Below, in pieces: positions 35,963-45,479 of a stretch of DNA of 64,000 nucleotides. Each line of letters begins with the position of its first letter. Within the stretch, counting starts at the first letter, position 1. A model generated the notes under the pieces. That model made no database searches. It was not told the origin of the DNA and saw only the letters and a program-made list of their open reading frames with translations. The stretch comes from Mycobacterium cookii. Lineage in GTDB: Bacteria > Actinomycetota > Actinomycetes > Mycobacteriales > Mycobacteriaceae. The position numbers and the translations under genes are program-made. The DNA lies in NCBI RefSeq assembly GCF_010727945.1, contig NZ_AP022569.1:1-64000 (forward strand). The letters run 5' to 3'.

Positions 35963-37930
35963 GTGGCGATTCCGGCTGACGCGGACAAAGCGCCGTCGAC
36001 TTTCGTCGACGGCTGGAAACGTGTGTTTCTGGGCAAGCCGCTGATCAACGAGCATCTCGAGCATGAGAGCTTATCGAATGTCGTTGCGTTGGGCGCGCTT
36101 TCACCGGATGCGATCTCGTCGACTGTCTACGGTCCCGAACAGATCATGGTCGAACTTCTGCCGGCGGCCGGGCTGGCGGCATATCTGCTGGTGTTGCCGA
36201 TCGCCGGTGTGATCTTGCTGATTTTGGCGTTGGTGACGGGGTCGTATCGCCAAGTGGTGATGACCTACACCCAGCGGGGCGGATCGTACGTGGTCGCCCG
36301 CGCGAATTTCGGGCCGCGGATCGCGCAGATCTCGTCGGCGGCGCTATTGATCGACTACGTGGTCACCGTGGCCGTGCAATGCGCGTCAGGCACGTTCGCG
36401 GTGGTGTCGGCGGTACCCAGACTGGGTTCCTACCACCTCGAGATCACCGTGGGGGCATTGCTGCTGATTTCCTACGCCAACCTGCGCGGAATGAAAGAGG
36501 CCGGCCGGATCTTCGCCGTGCCAGTGTATTCGTTCATCATCATGCTCGTGGTGATGATCGTCACCGGTGTTGTTCGCCAGATCTTTTGGGGCTTACCACA
36601 ATACGATCCAGCGCACATCGCCGGAGCGGTACCGGTGCACCACGGCAACGGCATCGTGATGGGTGCGACGGTGCTGGTGTTGTTGCGGGCGTTCGCCAAC
36701 GGCGGTACCTCGCTGACCGGCGTTGAGGCAATCGCCGACGCGGTGAATGTTTTTCGAAAGCCGCAGGGGCCCAACGCCCGTCGGGTGTTGACGAGGATGG
36801 CTTGCGTTCTGGGGTTTCTGCTGGTGGGAGTCATCTACCTGGTGCACGCGACTCACGCCACTCCCTACATCGCCGAGTATCCCTCGATGCTTTCCGAGGT
36901 CGGCCGGGCGGTCTTCGGCCACGGCTTGATCGGCACGGTCATGTACGTCCTCCTTCAGACGGCGAGCGCAGCCATTTTGTTCTTCGGTGCCAACACCAGC
37001 TTTAACGGGTTTCCCGCGCTGACCAGTTTTGTTGCCGAGGACAGTTTTCTGCCGCGGCCGATGATGAAACGCGGTCACCGTCTGGTCTTTTCCAATGCCA
37101 TCATCATTCTGACCGCGCTGGCGGTGACTTTGGTGATCGTCACCGGCGGTTCGGTCGACGCGGTGGTGCCGCTCTTTGCGATGGGGGTCTTCACCGGATT
37201 CTCGATGGCTGGTTATGGGATGACCAAACACAACCTGAATCATCGTGAATCCGGTTGGCGACGCAGGGTGGTGGTGAATCTCTCCGCGGCGATCTTGTCG
37301 ACGATCGTGGTGTTGATCTTCGCGGTCGCGAAGTTCACCGAGGGCGCGTGGCTCGTGGTTGTCGTGTTTCCGATTCTGGTGTTCGGTTTGATGCGGCTCA
37401 ATCGCCAATATCGAGCCGAGAACTCGGTTTTGGAGATGACGTTGACCGAGCGAACCGATTTGGTCGGGCATGACCGGCACCGGGTCTTCGTTCTTGTCGA
37501 CCACTTCGACTTCGCGACGATCGAGGCGCTGCACTACGGAAGTGATCTGCATGCCGACAAGCTCACAGCGGTCCACTTCGTGCTCGACGGGTCGCACGCT
37601 GCACGACTTCAGGAGCGTTGGGGGCATTTCGAGGACGACGTTCCGCTCCGCATGGTCGAGTGTCCGGATCGCAATCTCATCCGGGGGGCGCAGCGACTCG
37701 TCTGTCGAGAGCTCGACGACTATCCGGGGACCAAGGTGACCGTGTTGCTGCCACGCAGGACGTATCCACCGGTGCTCGAGCGGTTGCTGCATGATCGCAC
37801 CGCCGACAAAATGGCCGGGGCCATCAGCCGTGTCGAAGGCGCGACGGCGCAGATCGTCGCCTACGACGTCGGATCTCGCATCGCCCGGGCGACGGCCGCT
37901 GCCCGTAATGGCAGGGGAGACTCTTCGTAA
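35963..37930 (+). CDS. KimA-type potassium importer, copy 3
   Basis: 655 residues from GTG 35963, which has AGGAG at 35951-35955 (7 nt spacing); an in-frame GTG at 35948 lacks this. All KimA site motifs are kept: 'LSPDAISSTVYGPEQIMVELL', 'LLIDYVVTVAVQCASG', 'TSLTGVEAIADAVNVF'. The C-terminal domain ('HYGSDLHADKLTAVHFVLDG', 'LLPRRTYPPVLERLLHDRTADKM') is complete. Base use is visibly less GC-rich at third positions than in the core genes, and silent changes against copy 2 are frequent. The duplication is therefore not recent. Confidence 0.8.
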   Translation: MAIPADADKAPSTFVDGWKRVFLGKPLINEHLEHESLSNVVALGALSPDAISSTVYGPEQIMVELLPAAGLAAYLLVLPIAGVILLILALVTGSYRQVVMTYTQRGGSYVVARANFGPRIAQISSAALLIDYVVTVAVQCASGTFAVVSAVPRLGSYHLEITVGALLLISYANLRGMKEAGRIFAVPVYSFIIMLVVMIVTGVVRQIFWGLPQYDPAHIAGAVPVHHGNGIVMGATVLVLLRAFANGGTSLTGVEAIADAVNVFRKPQGPNARRVLTRMACVLGFLLVGVIYLVHATHATPYIAEYPSMLSEVGRAVFGHGLIGTVMYVLLQTASAAILFFGANTSFNGFPALTSFVAEDSFLPRPMMKRGHRLVFSNAIIILTALAVTLVIVTGGSVDAVVPLFAMGVFTGFSMAGYGMTKHNLNHRESGWRRRVVVNLSAAILSTIVVLIFAVAKFTEGAWLVVVVFPILVFGLMRLNRQYRAENSVLEMTLTERTDLVGHDRHRVFVLVDHFDFATIEALHYGSDLHADKLTAVHFVLDGSHAARLQERWGHFEDDVPLRMVECPDRNLIRGAQRLVCRELDDYPGTKVTVLLPRRTYPPVLERLLHDRTADKMAGAISRVEGATAQIVAYDVGSRIARATAAARNGRGDSS

Positions 37931-37936
37931 CACGCT

Positions 37937-37959
37937 GAGCCCCTTGCTGACTCGGGCTC
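37937..37959. terminator. Possible hairpin between convergent KimA copy 3 and the antiporter
   Basis: GAGCCC (37937-37942) pairs with GGGCTC (37954-37959) around an 11-nt loop in the 30-nt gap between two convergent stops. No T-run follows. It may help termination in both directions. Confidence 0.35.
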
Positions 37960-37960
37960 G

Positions 37961-39526
37961 TCAGGAACCGCTGTGTCTGGCCTCTTCAAGGTCGAGGTCT
38001 CGTTCGACGGCGCGCAGCAACGTCGCGTTGATGCGGCCGTCTCGCCTCAGCGACATCAGGACCGACCGCTCGACGCCGATCAGTTGCAGCCGCAACGCCC
38101 GATACTGCTCCATCTCCCGCGCGTCGTCGGAATCGTCGCCCGGCGGGCCGAACTCAAGGCGCCGTATTTTGTCTTCGTACAGCGAGCGGGCAGATTCCGT
38201 CGCTTCGTCGGTCGTGTCGTCGCGATGCTCCTCCAGCCATGCCAACGCGGCGCGGGCCGCTTTCAGCCGAACCTTGTTCTCCGCGCTGCCGTAATCCTCG
38301 GCACGTAGATCGAGTCGGCGCAGCAGCCAGGGCAGGCTGGTGCCCTGGATGAGCAGACTCGCCACGATGACCGCCGAGGCGACCACGATGATCAGATCCC
38401 GGTCAGGGAACGGCTTTCCGTCGGCCACCCGTAACGGGATGGCCAGCGCGGCCGCCAGCGACAAGCCACCGCGCATGCCGGCCCACGCCACGACCACGCG
38501 TTCGCGCCAGACCGGCTCATCGGTGGTGCGCCTGAACAATCGCGCGGTAACCGGGCCGGACAACATCCAGACCAGCCGCGATGCGATCACCACCGCGACG
38601 ACGGTCGATATCACCACGACGACGCGTCCCGCGGACATACCCGGAACCCAATGCAGCGAACGCACGAGTTCCATGCCGACCAAAGAAAACAACACGACGT
38701 TGAGGAGGAACACCAGAACATCGAGAAAAGCGAAGGCCTGCAGTCGCGCGCCTGGAGCGTAGATGGCACTGAGGTGTGAACCGACATAGATGCCTGCGGT
38801 CACCGTCGCCAGCACACCGGACACGTGGACACCCTCAGCCAGAACGTAGGTCAGGTATGGCGTCACCAGCGAAATTGTGATCTCCAACAGGGAGTGGTCG
38901 ATGCGCCGCCGCACCTGCACTGCCAGCCAGCCGACGGCCAAGCCCAGCGCGGCGCCGCCCGCCGGGGCGGCAAGCAGGGTCACGATCAGCGGCCCGGGCC
39001 GGATTGCACCGACCATCGCGGTGCCCACGGCGCCGGTGTACAGCACCAGAGCGGTGCCGTCGTTCGTCAGGCCCTCACCCTCGACGATCGTCGCCAGTCG
39101 CTCCGGTACGTCCAGCCGGGCGAAGACGGATGTCGCCGCGACCGCGTCCGTCGGCGCCACCACCGCACCGGCCACCAGGGCCACCGCCAGCGGCACGCCG
39201 GCAATGCCCACCAAAACGCCCGCGACGGTGGCCGTCGTGACCAGCACAAGCCCTACCGACAGCAGTCCGATCGGCCGGGCACTGGCCCGAAGGTCGTCTG
39301 GCGCAATGAAATACGCCGCGTAATAGAGCAGCGGCGGCAAAAACAGGTAGAACACGACCTCGGGTGCGAGCGTGGGCACATTGACCCACGGCGCCCAGGC
39401 CAGGAACGCACCGAGTCCCACCAGCAGAACGGGATACGGCACGCCGATGCGATCGGCCAGCCACACCGCCGCGATCGCTGCCAGCGGTCCGCACAGCAGC
39501 AGGACGCCGTAGCCCGCCGGATTCAC
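37961..39526 (-). CDS. CPA1-type Na+/H+ antiporter
   Basis: 521 residues, similar in layout to NhaP/YjcE-type antiporters (Rv2287). There are about 12 membrane segments. The ion-binding region has 'VVAPTDAVAATSVFARL' and 'EGEGLTNDGTALVLYTG' (Asn-Asp pair), with 'AGMRGGLSLAAALAIPL' further on. A charged cytoplasmic tail (about 390-521) follows. It exchanges Na+ or K+ for H+. It converges with KimA copy 3. Together with three H+-driven K+ importers it suggests a unit for K+, Na+ and pH balance. Confidence 0.85.
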   Translation of the reverse strand: MNPAGYGVLLLCGPLAAIAAVWLADRIGVPYPVLLVGLGAFLAWAPWVNVPTLAPEVVFYLFLPPLLYYAAYFIAPDDLRASARPIGLLSVGLVLVTTATVAGVLVGIAGVPLAVALVAGAVVAPTDAVAATSVFARLDVPERLATIVEGEGLTNDGTALVLYTGAVGTAMVGAIRPGPLIVTLLAAPAGGAALGLAVGWLAVQVRRRIDHSLLEITISLVTPYLTYVLAEGVHVSGVLATVTAGIYVGSHLSAIYAPGARLQAFAFLDVLVFLLNVVLFSLVGMELVRSLHWVPGMSAGRVVVVISTVVAVVIASRLVWMLSGPVTARLFRRTTDEPVWRERVVVAWAGMRGGLSLAAALAIPLRVADGKPFPDRDLIIVVASAVIVASLLIQGTSLPWLLRRLDLRAEDYGSAENKVRLKAARAALAWLEEHRDDTTDEATESARSLYEDKIRRLEFGPPGDDSDDAREMEQYRALRLQLIGVERSVLMSLRRDGRINATLLRAVERDLDLEEARHSGS

Positions 39527-39544
39527 AACGTCAGCCTAGAGGCG

Positions 39545-40855
39545 TCAGCCGAGGAACCGTCGCTTCTGTTCGATCACCTCGTCGGCGGTCACCAGACCGG
39601 AGTCGGCCAGCTTCGCCAGCAGCGACTGCGCCTTGATCGCGAGTTCCTGCAATTCGGTGGCGATCGCGGCCACCGCATCGTTCGGCTCAGGGTGTGACGG
39701 CTTCGGAGTGTCCCGCACCGCCACCCGCACTCGCTGATCGCCGCGTCCCACCGAAGCGGTGCTGCTGCCGACAGCGCCGCCCGCCGCGCCGGCCAGACCC
39801 ATACTGCTGAACAGGTTCCCGGCTCCACCGACGTCGGGTGCCGCCGCGGCGCTGGTGATGGGCAGCGTGTAAGCCGTCGGGCGGATCTCGGGAGCGGCGA
39901 CGGTCCACCCCGAGGGCACCGACAGGCGGCCCACCTTGTTGGCCTGGCCGAGACCGGCCGACGTAGATGGCGGCGCAACGTCCGACGGTGCGCCGATGCC
40001 GCCGACACCGCTGATGATCCACTCCGGCAGCATCGTCCCGCCCGGACCGTTGCCGGTGAACGGACCTTTGCCGTAGTCGAAGTCGCGGTCGGCGTTGATC
40101 AGCATTCCTCGCAAAGTGGTGCCGAACGATGTGAACGACGCCGATGTGCTGACCGTTCCGATGGTTCCGGCGGTCACCGTGATCGGGGCCGTCAGCAATG
40201 GGATCAGCGCAAGCGGATCCACCTCGGCCGGCGCCGCCAGGCTCTGCACCGCCCCGGACAGCGCCGACATGACCTGCGATCCGGCCGACGATGCCGCGGA
40301 TTGCGTCACCGCGGCGCCCTGGCCGGCCGGGTTCGTAGTCGGCGGCGGAGCCGTGAACGGCGTCAGCGTCGTTGCCGCCGCTGAGGACCCGGCGTAGCCG
40401 TACATCGCGGCGGCGTCCTGGGCCCACATCTCGGCGTATTCGGTCTCGGTGGCCGCGATCGCCGCGGTGTTCTGGCCGATCACATTGGTCGCGATCAATG
40501 CCATCAGCAGACTGCGGTTGGCCGCGATCACCGCGGGCGGCACCGTCATCGCGAACGCGGCCTCGTAGGCCGCGGCTGCGCTCTTGGCCTGGGTGGCGGT
40601 GTACTCGGCCTGCCCGGCGGTCGTCGTCATCCAGTCCAGATAGGGTGCGGCCGCTGCGGCCATCGCCGCCGACGACGCGCCCAGCCACGGGCCGCCGGTC
40701 AGCTCGGAGATCGCCGTCCGATACGACGACGCCGAGGATTGCAGCTCGGCGGCAAGCCTGTCCCAGGCCGCCGCCGCGGCCAGCATCGGCCCCGTTCCCG
40801 GGCCGGCATACATCCGGCCGGAGTTGACCTCCGGCGGCAGCATTGCGAAATCCAT
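39545..40855 (-). CDS. PPE family protein, SVP subgroup
   Basis: 436 residues. The N-terminal PPE domain (about 1-175) begins '[20 protein letters not shown]' with PPE at 7-9, and has W-x-G in '[11 protein letters not shown]'. The SVP motif G-x-x-S-V-P-x-x-W is 'GRLSVPSGW' near residue 310. The variable middle is Ala/Thr/Pro-rich. PPE-SVP proteins are exported by ESX-type VII systems, mostly ESX-5, with a PE partner; here the PE gene lies 14 nt upstream. It may correspond to Rv2892c (PPE45), which in M. tuberculosis lies nearby but lacks an adjacent PE gene. Confidence 0.9.
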   Translation of the reverse strand: MDFAMLPPEVNSGRMYAGPGTGPMLAAAAAWDRLAAELQSSASSYRTAISELTGGPWLGASSAAMAAAAAPYLDWMTTTAGQAEYTATQAKSAAAAYEAAFAMTVPPAVIAANRSLLMALIATNVIGQNTAAIAATETEYAEMWAQDAAAMYGYAGSSAAATTLTPFTAPPPTTNPAGQGAAVTQSAASSAGSQVMSALSGAVQSLAAPAEVDPLALIPLLTAPITVTAGTIGTVSTSASFTSFGTTLRGMLINADRDFDYGKGPFTGNGPGGTMLPEWIISGVGGIGAPSDVAPPSTSAGLGQANKVGRLSVPSGWTVAAPEIRPTAYTLPITSAAAAPDVGGAGNLFSSMGLAGAAGGAVGSSTASVGRGDQRVRVAVRDTPKPSHPEPNDAVAAIATELQELAIKAQSLLAKLADSGLVTADEVIEQKRRFLG

Positions 40856-40869
40856 TGCCCTAGCCCGTC

Positions 40870-41169
40870 TTAACCGGTCGCCAGGACGTTGGCGGCTTCG
40901 GTGGCCGCATAGGATGTCGCGCTGACCGCCAGCGTGCTGACCAGCTGACGGTGGATTGCCTCGGCCTGGGCGCTGACCGCCTGGTACATCTGTGCGTGCA
41001 CAGCGAACTGGGCGGCGGTCAACGCCGACACCTCGTCGGCGGCGGCCGGCAGCACGCCCGTGGTGGGCGCCGAAGCCGCGGCATTCTCTGCGCTCATCAT
41101 CGAGCCGGTACACGCCAAGGCGGTGGCGGCGGCGCTCAGCGCCTCCGGCTGCGTTGTGACGTAGGACAT
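40870..41169 (-). CDS. PE family protein
   Basis: 99 residues, one PE domain with no extension. It starts '[32 protein letters not shown]' in part. The type VII secretion signal Y-x-x-x-[DE] is 'YAATE' near the C-terminus. It would pair with the PPE protein 14 nt downstream as a secreted heterodimer. ATG 41169 has GAGAGGAAG just upstream; an upstream in-frame ATG at 41202 lacks one. Confidence 0.9.
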   Translation of the reverse strand: MSYVTTQPEALSAAATALACTGSMMSAENAAASAPTTGVLPAAADEVSALTAAQFAVHAQMYQAVSAQAEAIHRQLVSTLAVSATSYAATEAANVLATG

Positions 41170-41531
41170 CGGTCTTCCTCTCGGTAGGTTGACATGACTC
41201 AATGATCCGTGCCGAACGGCATGCAGTGATGCGAAAGCCGCTCGCTGCTAAGGGAATTCATGGAATACGCCGCACGGGTTGAGGATGTTGACTCACCGGT
41301 CTCACCCGCCTTCTAGCCCAGGGCACCTCGGGCAGAAGCCATCAGCCGGTACGGCGGTAAAAGGCGAGCTTCATCGCCTGAACGCGATGGTAACGGCGGC
41401 CTAACCGCAGATCAACGTGGCGCGCTGACCAGTTGTGCAGTGCGGTACGACTGTGGATAACCGGGCGTCAATTCACCGCGATCGGCTCGCGGCGGATTCC
41501 GGTGTCGGCGCCATGTCGCAGGGTGACCCAC
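41170..41531. other. Intergenic region between PE and yraN
   Basis: 362 nt with divergent genes on each side, so it must hold both promoters. Small inverted repeats are seen (GCCG-AA-CGGC near 41209; GGCGA..TCGCC at 41363-41378). I find no ORF, tRNA or clear repeat. It marks the right end of the accessory island. Confidence 0.5.
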
Positions 41532-41900
41532 ATGACGATGTTGACGCGAGCCGAAATCGGGGCCCTCGGTGAGCGATTGGCCACCGATCACCTGATCGGA
41601 CTCGGACTGCGGATCCTGGCCCGCAACTGGCGATGTCGCTACGGCGAGCTGGACGTGATCGCTGCCGACCCCACCACCGGCACGGTGGTGTTTGTCGAGG
41701 TCAAGACCCGCACCGGGGACGGCTTCGGCGGGTTGGCGCAGGCCGTGACCGCGCAGAAGGCACGACGTCTGCGCCGCCTGGCGGCGATCTGGCTGGCCGG
41801 TCAGGAGCGGCGCTGGGCGGCGGTCCGCATCGACGTCATCGGCGTGCGGATCGGCCGACGCCGAACGCCGGAGATCTCGCATCTGCAGGGCGTCGGCTGA
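41532..41900 (+). CDS. YraN/UPF0102 nuclease-fold protein
   Basis: 122 residues, homologue of Rv2898c. The PD-(D/E)xK core is visible: 'ALGERLATDHLIGLGLRILARNWRCRYGELDVIA' in part and 'VVFVEVKTRTG' (E-x-K). These proteins are Holliday-junction-resolvase-like. ATG 41532 with AGGGTGA at 41519-41525 is preferred over ATG 41538. Its TGA overlaps the next ATG. The usual yraN-comM-dprA order is kept, which suggests a role in DNA uptake or recombination. Confidence 0.85.
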   Translation: MTMLTRAEIGALGERLATDHLIGLGLRILARNWRCRYGELDVIAADPTTGTVVFVEVKTRTGDGFGGLAQAVTAQKARRLRRLAAIWLAGQERRWAAVRIDVIGVRIGRRRTPEISHLQGVG

Positions 41901-43411
41901 TGGCACTGGGGCGTGCGTTCTCCGTCGCGGTGCTGGGGCTGGACGGCGAGATCGTCGAGATCGAAGCCGACATCACCTCCGGGCTGCCCGGGGTGCATCT
42001 GGTGGGCCTGCCCGACGCCGCGCTGCAGGAGTCACGCGATCGGGTCCGTGCCGCGATCACCAATTGCAACAACCCGTGGCCGATGTCGCGGCTGACGCTG
42101 GCGTTGTCGCCGGCCACCCTGCCGAAAGTGGGGTCGGTCTACGACCTGGCGCTCGCGGCCGCGGTGCTGTCGGCGCAGCGCAAGAAGCCGTGGCGGCAGC
42201 TGGAAACCGCAGTGGTGCTGGGGGAGTTGGCGTTGGACGGGCGGGTGCGGCCGGTGCGCGGTGTGCTGCCGGCGGTGCTGGCGGCCAAGGTTGCCGGCTG
42301 GGGGATTGCTGTCGTGCCGGCCGAGAACCTCCCAGAAGCCAGCCTTGTCAACGGCATCGAGGTCTGGGGTGTGCGCACTCTCGCGCAGTTGCAGGGCTGG
42401 CTCGGCGGTTCGGAACGGCTCGACGAGCGCATCCACGGAGTGGTCCCGACGGACGATCCGCCCGCGGACCTCGCCGACGTGATGGGGCAGGCGCAGGCTC
42501 GGTTCGCCGTCGAGGTGGCGGCCGCCGGTGCGCACCATCTCATGCTGACCGGGCCCCCGGGGGTGGGTAAAACGATGCTGGCGCAACGTCTTCCGGGCCT
42601 GTTGCCACCGCTGTCGGATAGCGAGTCGCTGGAGGTGACCGCGATTCACTCGGTGGCCGGCCTGCTGTCGGATACCACGCCGCTGATCACCCGGCCACCG
42701 TTCGTGGCGCCGCACCACAGCTCGAGTGTCGCGGCGTTGGTCGGCGGCGGTTCCGGCATGGCCCGGCCCGGCGCCGTCAGCCGCGCGCATCGCGGCGTGC
42801 TGTTCCTCGACGAGTGCGCCGAGGTCGGCGTCAAGGCGTTGGAGGCGCTGCGAACACCGTTGGAAGAAGGGGAGATTCGGCTGGCCCGACGAGACGGCGT
42901 GGCACGGTACCCGGCTCGCTTCCAACTGGTGCTGGCAGCCAACCCGTGTCCGTGCGCTCCGGCGGATCCGCGTGACTGCATTTGTGCGGCAGCGGCCAAA
43001 CGTCGATATCTCGGCAAGCTTTCCGGACCTCTGCTGGATCGCGTCGACCTACGGGTGGAGATGAACCCGGTGCGGATGAGTGCGTTCGCGACCGCCGAGG
43101 CCGAGTCGACGGCACAGGTCCGGCACCGGGTGACGGTGGCCCGCGAGGCCGCGGCGCAGCGATGGCACGCCCACGGCTGCCGCACCAATGCCGAGGTCAG
43201 CGGAACCTTGCTGCGGCGACGGTTCCGGCCCGGCTATGCGGCGATGCAGCCGCTGCGGAGTGCGCTGGATCGCGGGCTGCTGAGCATTCGCGGCGCGGAT
43301 AGGACGTTGCGGGTCGCGTGGACCTTGGCCGATCTGGCCGGTCGCACGTCACCCGGGCGTGACGAGGTGGCCGTCGCGCTGAGTTTCCGCCAACCGGGGA
43401 CCTCGCGATGA
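41900..43411 (+). CDS. ComM-like Mg-chelatase-type AAA+ ATPase
   Basis: 503 residues, homologue of Rv2897c. An N-terminal Lon-like domain ('DITSGLPGVHLVGLPDAALQESRDRVRAA' in part) precedes the AAA+ core: Walker A 'LTGPPGVGKTMLAQRLPGL', Walker B 'GVLFLDECAEV' and sensor 'LVLAANPCPCAP'. A Cys-rich zinc-like loop is 'CPCAPADPRDCIC'. ComM is a helicase that extends branch migration after natural transformation in Gram-negative bacteria. Coupled to yraN (TGATG) and to dprA (ATGA). Confidence 0.85.
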   Translation: MALGRAFSVAVLGLDGEIVEIEADITSGLPGVHLVGLPDAALQESRDRVRAAITNCNNPWPMSRLTLALSPATLPKVGSVYDLALAAAVLSAQRKKPWRQLETAVVLGELALDGRVRPVRGVLPAVLAAKVAGWGIAVVPAENLPEASLVNGIEVWGVRTLAQLQGWLGGSERLDERIHGVVPTDDPPADLADVMGQAQARFAVEVAAAGAHHLMLTGPPGVGKTMLAQRLPGLLPPLSDSESLEVTAIHSVAGLLSDTTPLITRPPFVAPHHSSSVAALVGGGSGMARPGAVSRAHRGVLFLDECAEVGVKALEALRTPLEEGEIRLARRDGVARYPARFQLVLAANPCPCAPADPRDCICAAAAKRRYLGKLSGPLLDRVDLRVEMNPVRMSAFATAEAESTAQVRHRVTVAREAAAQRWHAHGCRTNAEVSGTLLRRRFRPGYAAMQPLRSALDRGLLSIRGADRTLRVAWTLADLAGRTSPGRDEVAVALSFRQPGTSR

Positions 43412-44541
43412 GCGATGTGACGTCGCGCGCCTGGGCCTATCTGTCGCGGGTCACCGAACCGCCATGCGCCGAGTTGGCCGCACTAATCAGCCGGGTTGGG
43501 CCCGTCGAAGCCGCAGAGCGGGTGCGACGCGGTGACGTCGACGAGGCGCTGGCCCGTCGCACCGAAGCGAGACGTGACATCGACAGGGCCGCAGACGATC
43601 TCGAATCGCTTGCCCGCCGCGGTGGTCGCCTCATCTCGCCCGACGACGACGAGTGGCCGGCGCTGGCGTTCGCGGCGTTCGGTGGCATCGGGGCCAAGCC
43701 GGACGCCCGACCGCCGTTGATGTTGTGGGCGCTGGGCCCCGCGCGACTCGACGAAGTCTCGCAGCGGTCCGCGGCCCTCGTCGGCACCCGTGCAGCGACC
43801 TCCTACGGCGAGCACATCGCCGCCGACCTGGCCACCGGTCTGGCCGAGCGCGACGTCGCGGTGATCTCCGGGGGTGCCTACGGCATCGACGGCGCGGCCC
43901 ACCGCGCGACGCTGGCGGCCGACGGCATCACCGTCGCTGTGTTGGCCGGCGGCATCGACATCCCCTATCCCGCAGGGCATTCCGCGCTGCTGCATCGAGT
44001 GAGTGTCGACGGGTTGCTGGTCACCGAATATCCGCCGGGAGTGCGACCGGCCCGACACCGCTTCTTGACGCGTAACCGTTTGGTGGCGGCGTTCTCCGGG
44101 GCCGCCGTGGTGGTCGAGGCCGGGCTGCGCAGCGGGGCAGCCAATACCGCCGCCTGGGCCCGGGCGCTGGGCAGAGCCGTCGGCGCGGTGCCGGGCCCGG
44201 TCACGTCGTCGGCATCGACCGGATGCCATACGCTGCTGCGCGCCGGGGCCGAGGTCGTCACCAGAGCCGAAGATATCGTCGAGTTGGTCGGGCGCATCGG
44301 CGAGTTGGCGCCCGAGCCGCCTCATCCGGCGACACCGCTGGACGGGTTGGACCACGACGAGCGCAGGGTGTTCGAGGCGTTGCCGGGACGCGGGGTCGCC
44401 ACGGTCGACGAGATCGCGGTCGCCGCCGCCCTGCAGCCTCCGCGGGTGCTGGCGCAGTTGGCGATGCTCGAGATCGCCGGCCTGGCCGAGCGGCACGACG
44501 GCTGCTGGCGGATCGTCCGCAAACGTAGACAACCACGATGA
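43408..44541 (+). CDS. dprA: DNA processing protein DprA
   Basis: 377 residues, loads RecA on single-stranded DNA. The Rossmann-like domain contains 'ALVGTRAATSYGEHIAADLATGLAERDVAVISGGAYGIDGAAHRATLAADG' in pieces, 'GGIDIPYPAGHSALL' and 'VVVEAGLRSGAANTA'. A C-terminal winged-helix region ('DHDERRVFEALPGRGVATVDEIA') is present. Its ATG overlaps the ComM stop and its TGA overlaps the next ATG, so the run from yraN to viuB reads as one operon. Confidence 0.9.
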   Translation: MSDVTSRAWAYLSRVTEPPCAELAALISRVGPVEAAERVRRGDVDEALARRTEARRDIDRAADDLESLARRGGRLISPDDDEWPALAFAAFGGIGAKPDARPPLMLWALGPARLDEVSQRSAALVGTRAATSYGEHIAADLATGLAERDVAVISGGAYGIDGAAHRATLAADGITVAVLAGGIDIPYPAGHSALLHRVSVDGLLVTEYPPGVRPARHRFLTRNRLVAAFSGAAVVVEAGLRSGAANTAAWARALGRAVGAVPGPVTSSASTGCHTLLRAGAEVVTRAEDIVELVGRIGELAPEPPHPATPLDGLDHDERRVFEALPGRGVATVDEIAVAAALQPPRVLAQLAMLEIAGLAERHDGCWRIVRKRRQPR

Positions 44542-45455
44542 CAGCGTCGACTCGTATAGTCGAGAGGGTCAACGCCCAAGGGAGGAATCGGTTGCCCGGT
44601 CGACCAGTGCACACATTCGAAGTGGTGCGCACCGAACACATCACGTCGCACATGATCCGAGTCGTGCTCGGCGGCAAAGGTTTCGACACTTTCACGCCGA
44701 GCGAGTTCACCGACTCCTACGTCAAGCTGATCTTCGTCGACGACGATGTCGACGTGGCCGCGCTGCCGCATCCCTTGACACTGGACAGCTTCGCCGACCT
44801 GCCGGCCGCCAAGAAGCCGGTAGTCCGGACGATCACCGTGCGGCGTGCCGACGCGGACGTCCGCGAACTCACTGTCGACATCGCCGTGCACGGCGACCAC
44901 GGCGCAGCCGGCCCGTGGGCCGCGAAAGCCACACCCGGACAACCGGCGTACCTGATGGGCCCGAGCGGGGCCTACAGCCCCGATCCAGCCGCCGACTGGC
45001 ACCTGCTGGTCGGCGACGAGACCGCATTGCCAGCGATCAGCGTTGCGCTGGAAGCGTTGCCCGCCAACGCAATCGGCCAAGTCTTCATCGAAGTCGCCGA
45101 GCCCGACGACGAAATTCCGCTGGCTGCGCCCGACGGTGTCCAGGTCAACTGGATCCTCCGCGGTGGCCGAGCCGATCTGGTCGGCGAGGAGCGAGCCGGC
45201 GACAACTCGCCGCTGGTCGAGGCGGTCAGGACCGCGCACTGGCTGCCCGGGCAGGTGCACGCCTTCGTCCACGGTGAGGCCCAGGCCGTGATGCACAGCC
45301 TGCGGCCATACATCCGCAAAGAGCGTGGCGTCGACGCGAAATGGGCGTCGATCTCGGGCTACTGGCGACGCGGCCGCACCGAAGAGACATTCCGGCAGTG
45401 GAAGAAGGAACTCGCCGCAGCGGAATCCGGGACCCAGGAGGGCCTGTCCGCCTGA
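44538..45455 (+). CDS. viuB: Siderophore-interacting protein ViuB
   Basis: 305 residues, FAD-binding ferric-siderophore reductase family (Rv2895c homologue). The FAD-binding barrel is 'HTFEVVRTEHITSHMIRVVLGG' and 'VRTITVRRAD'; 'GPSGAYSPDPAADWHLLVGDETALPAI' begins the SIP domain; 'YIRKERGVDAKWASISGYWRRGRTEE' is the family C-terminal signature. It reduces iron in imported siderophores such as carboxymycobactin. The N-terminus from ATG 44538 is about 20 residues longer than Rv2895c; TTG 44592 is an alternative start. Confidence 0.85.
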   Translation: MTASTRIVERVNAQGRNRLPGRPVHTFEVVRTEHITSHMIRVVLGGKGFDTFTPSEFTDSYVKLIFVDDDVDVAALPHPLTLDSFADLPAAKKPVVRTITVRRADADVRELTVDIAVHGDHGAAGPWAAKATPGQPAYLMGPSGAYSPDPAADWHLLVGDETALPAISVALEALPANAIGQVFIEVAEPDDEIPLAAPDGVQVNWILRGGRADLVGEERAGDNSPLVEAVRTAHWLPGQVHAFVHGEAQAVMHSLRPYIRKERGVDAKWASISGYWRRGRTEETFRQWKKELAAAESGTQEGLSA

Positions 45456-45479
45456 ACTGACGGCTGGCATGCTCGTCGC

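Noticed and set aside
41170..41531. tRNA or insertion-sequence remnants at the right edge of the island
   Set aside because: No cloverleaf, CCA-type end, terminal inverted repeat or transposase text was found there or at the left edge near 30.7 kb.
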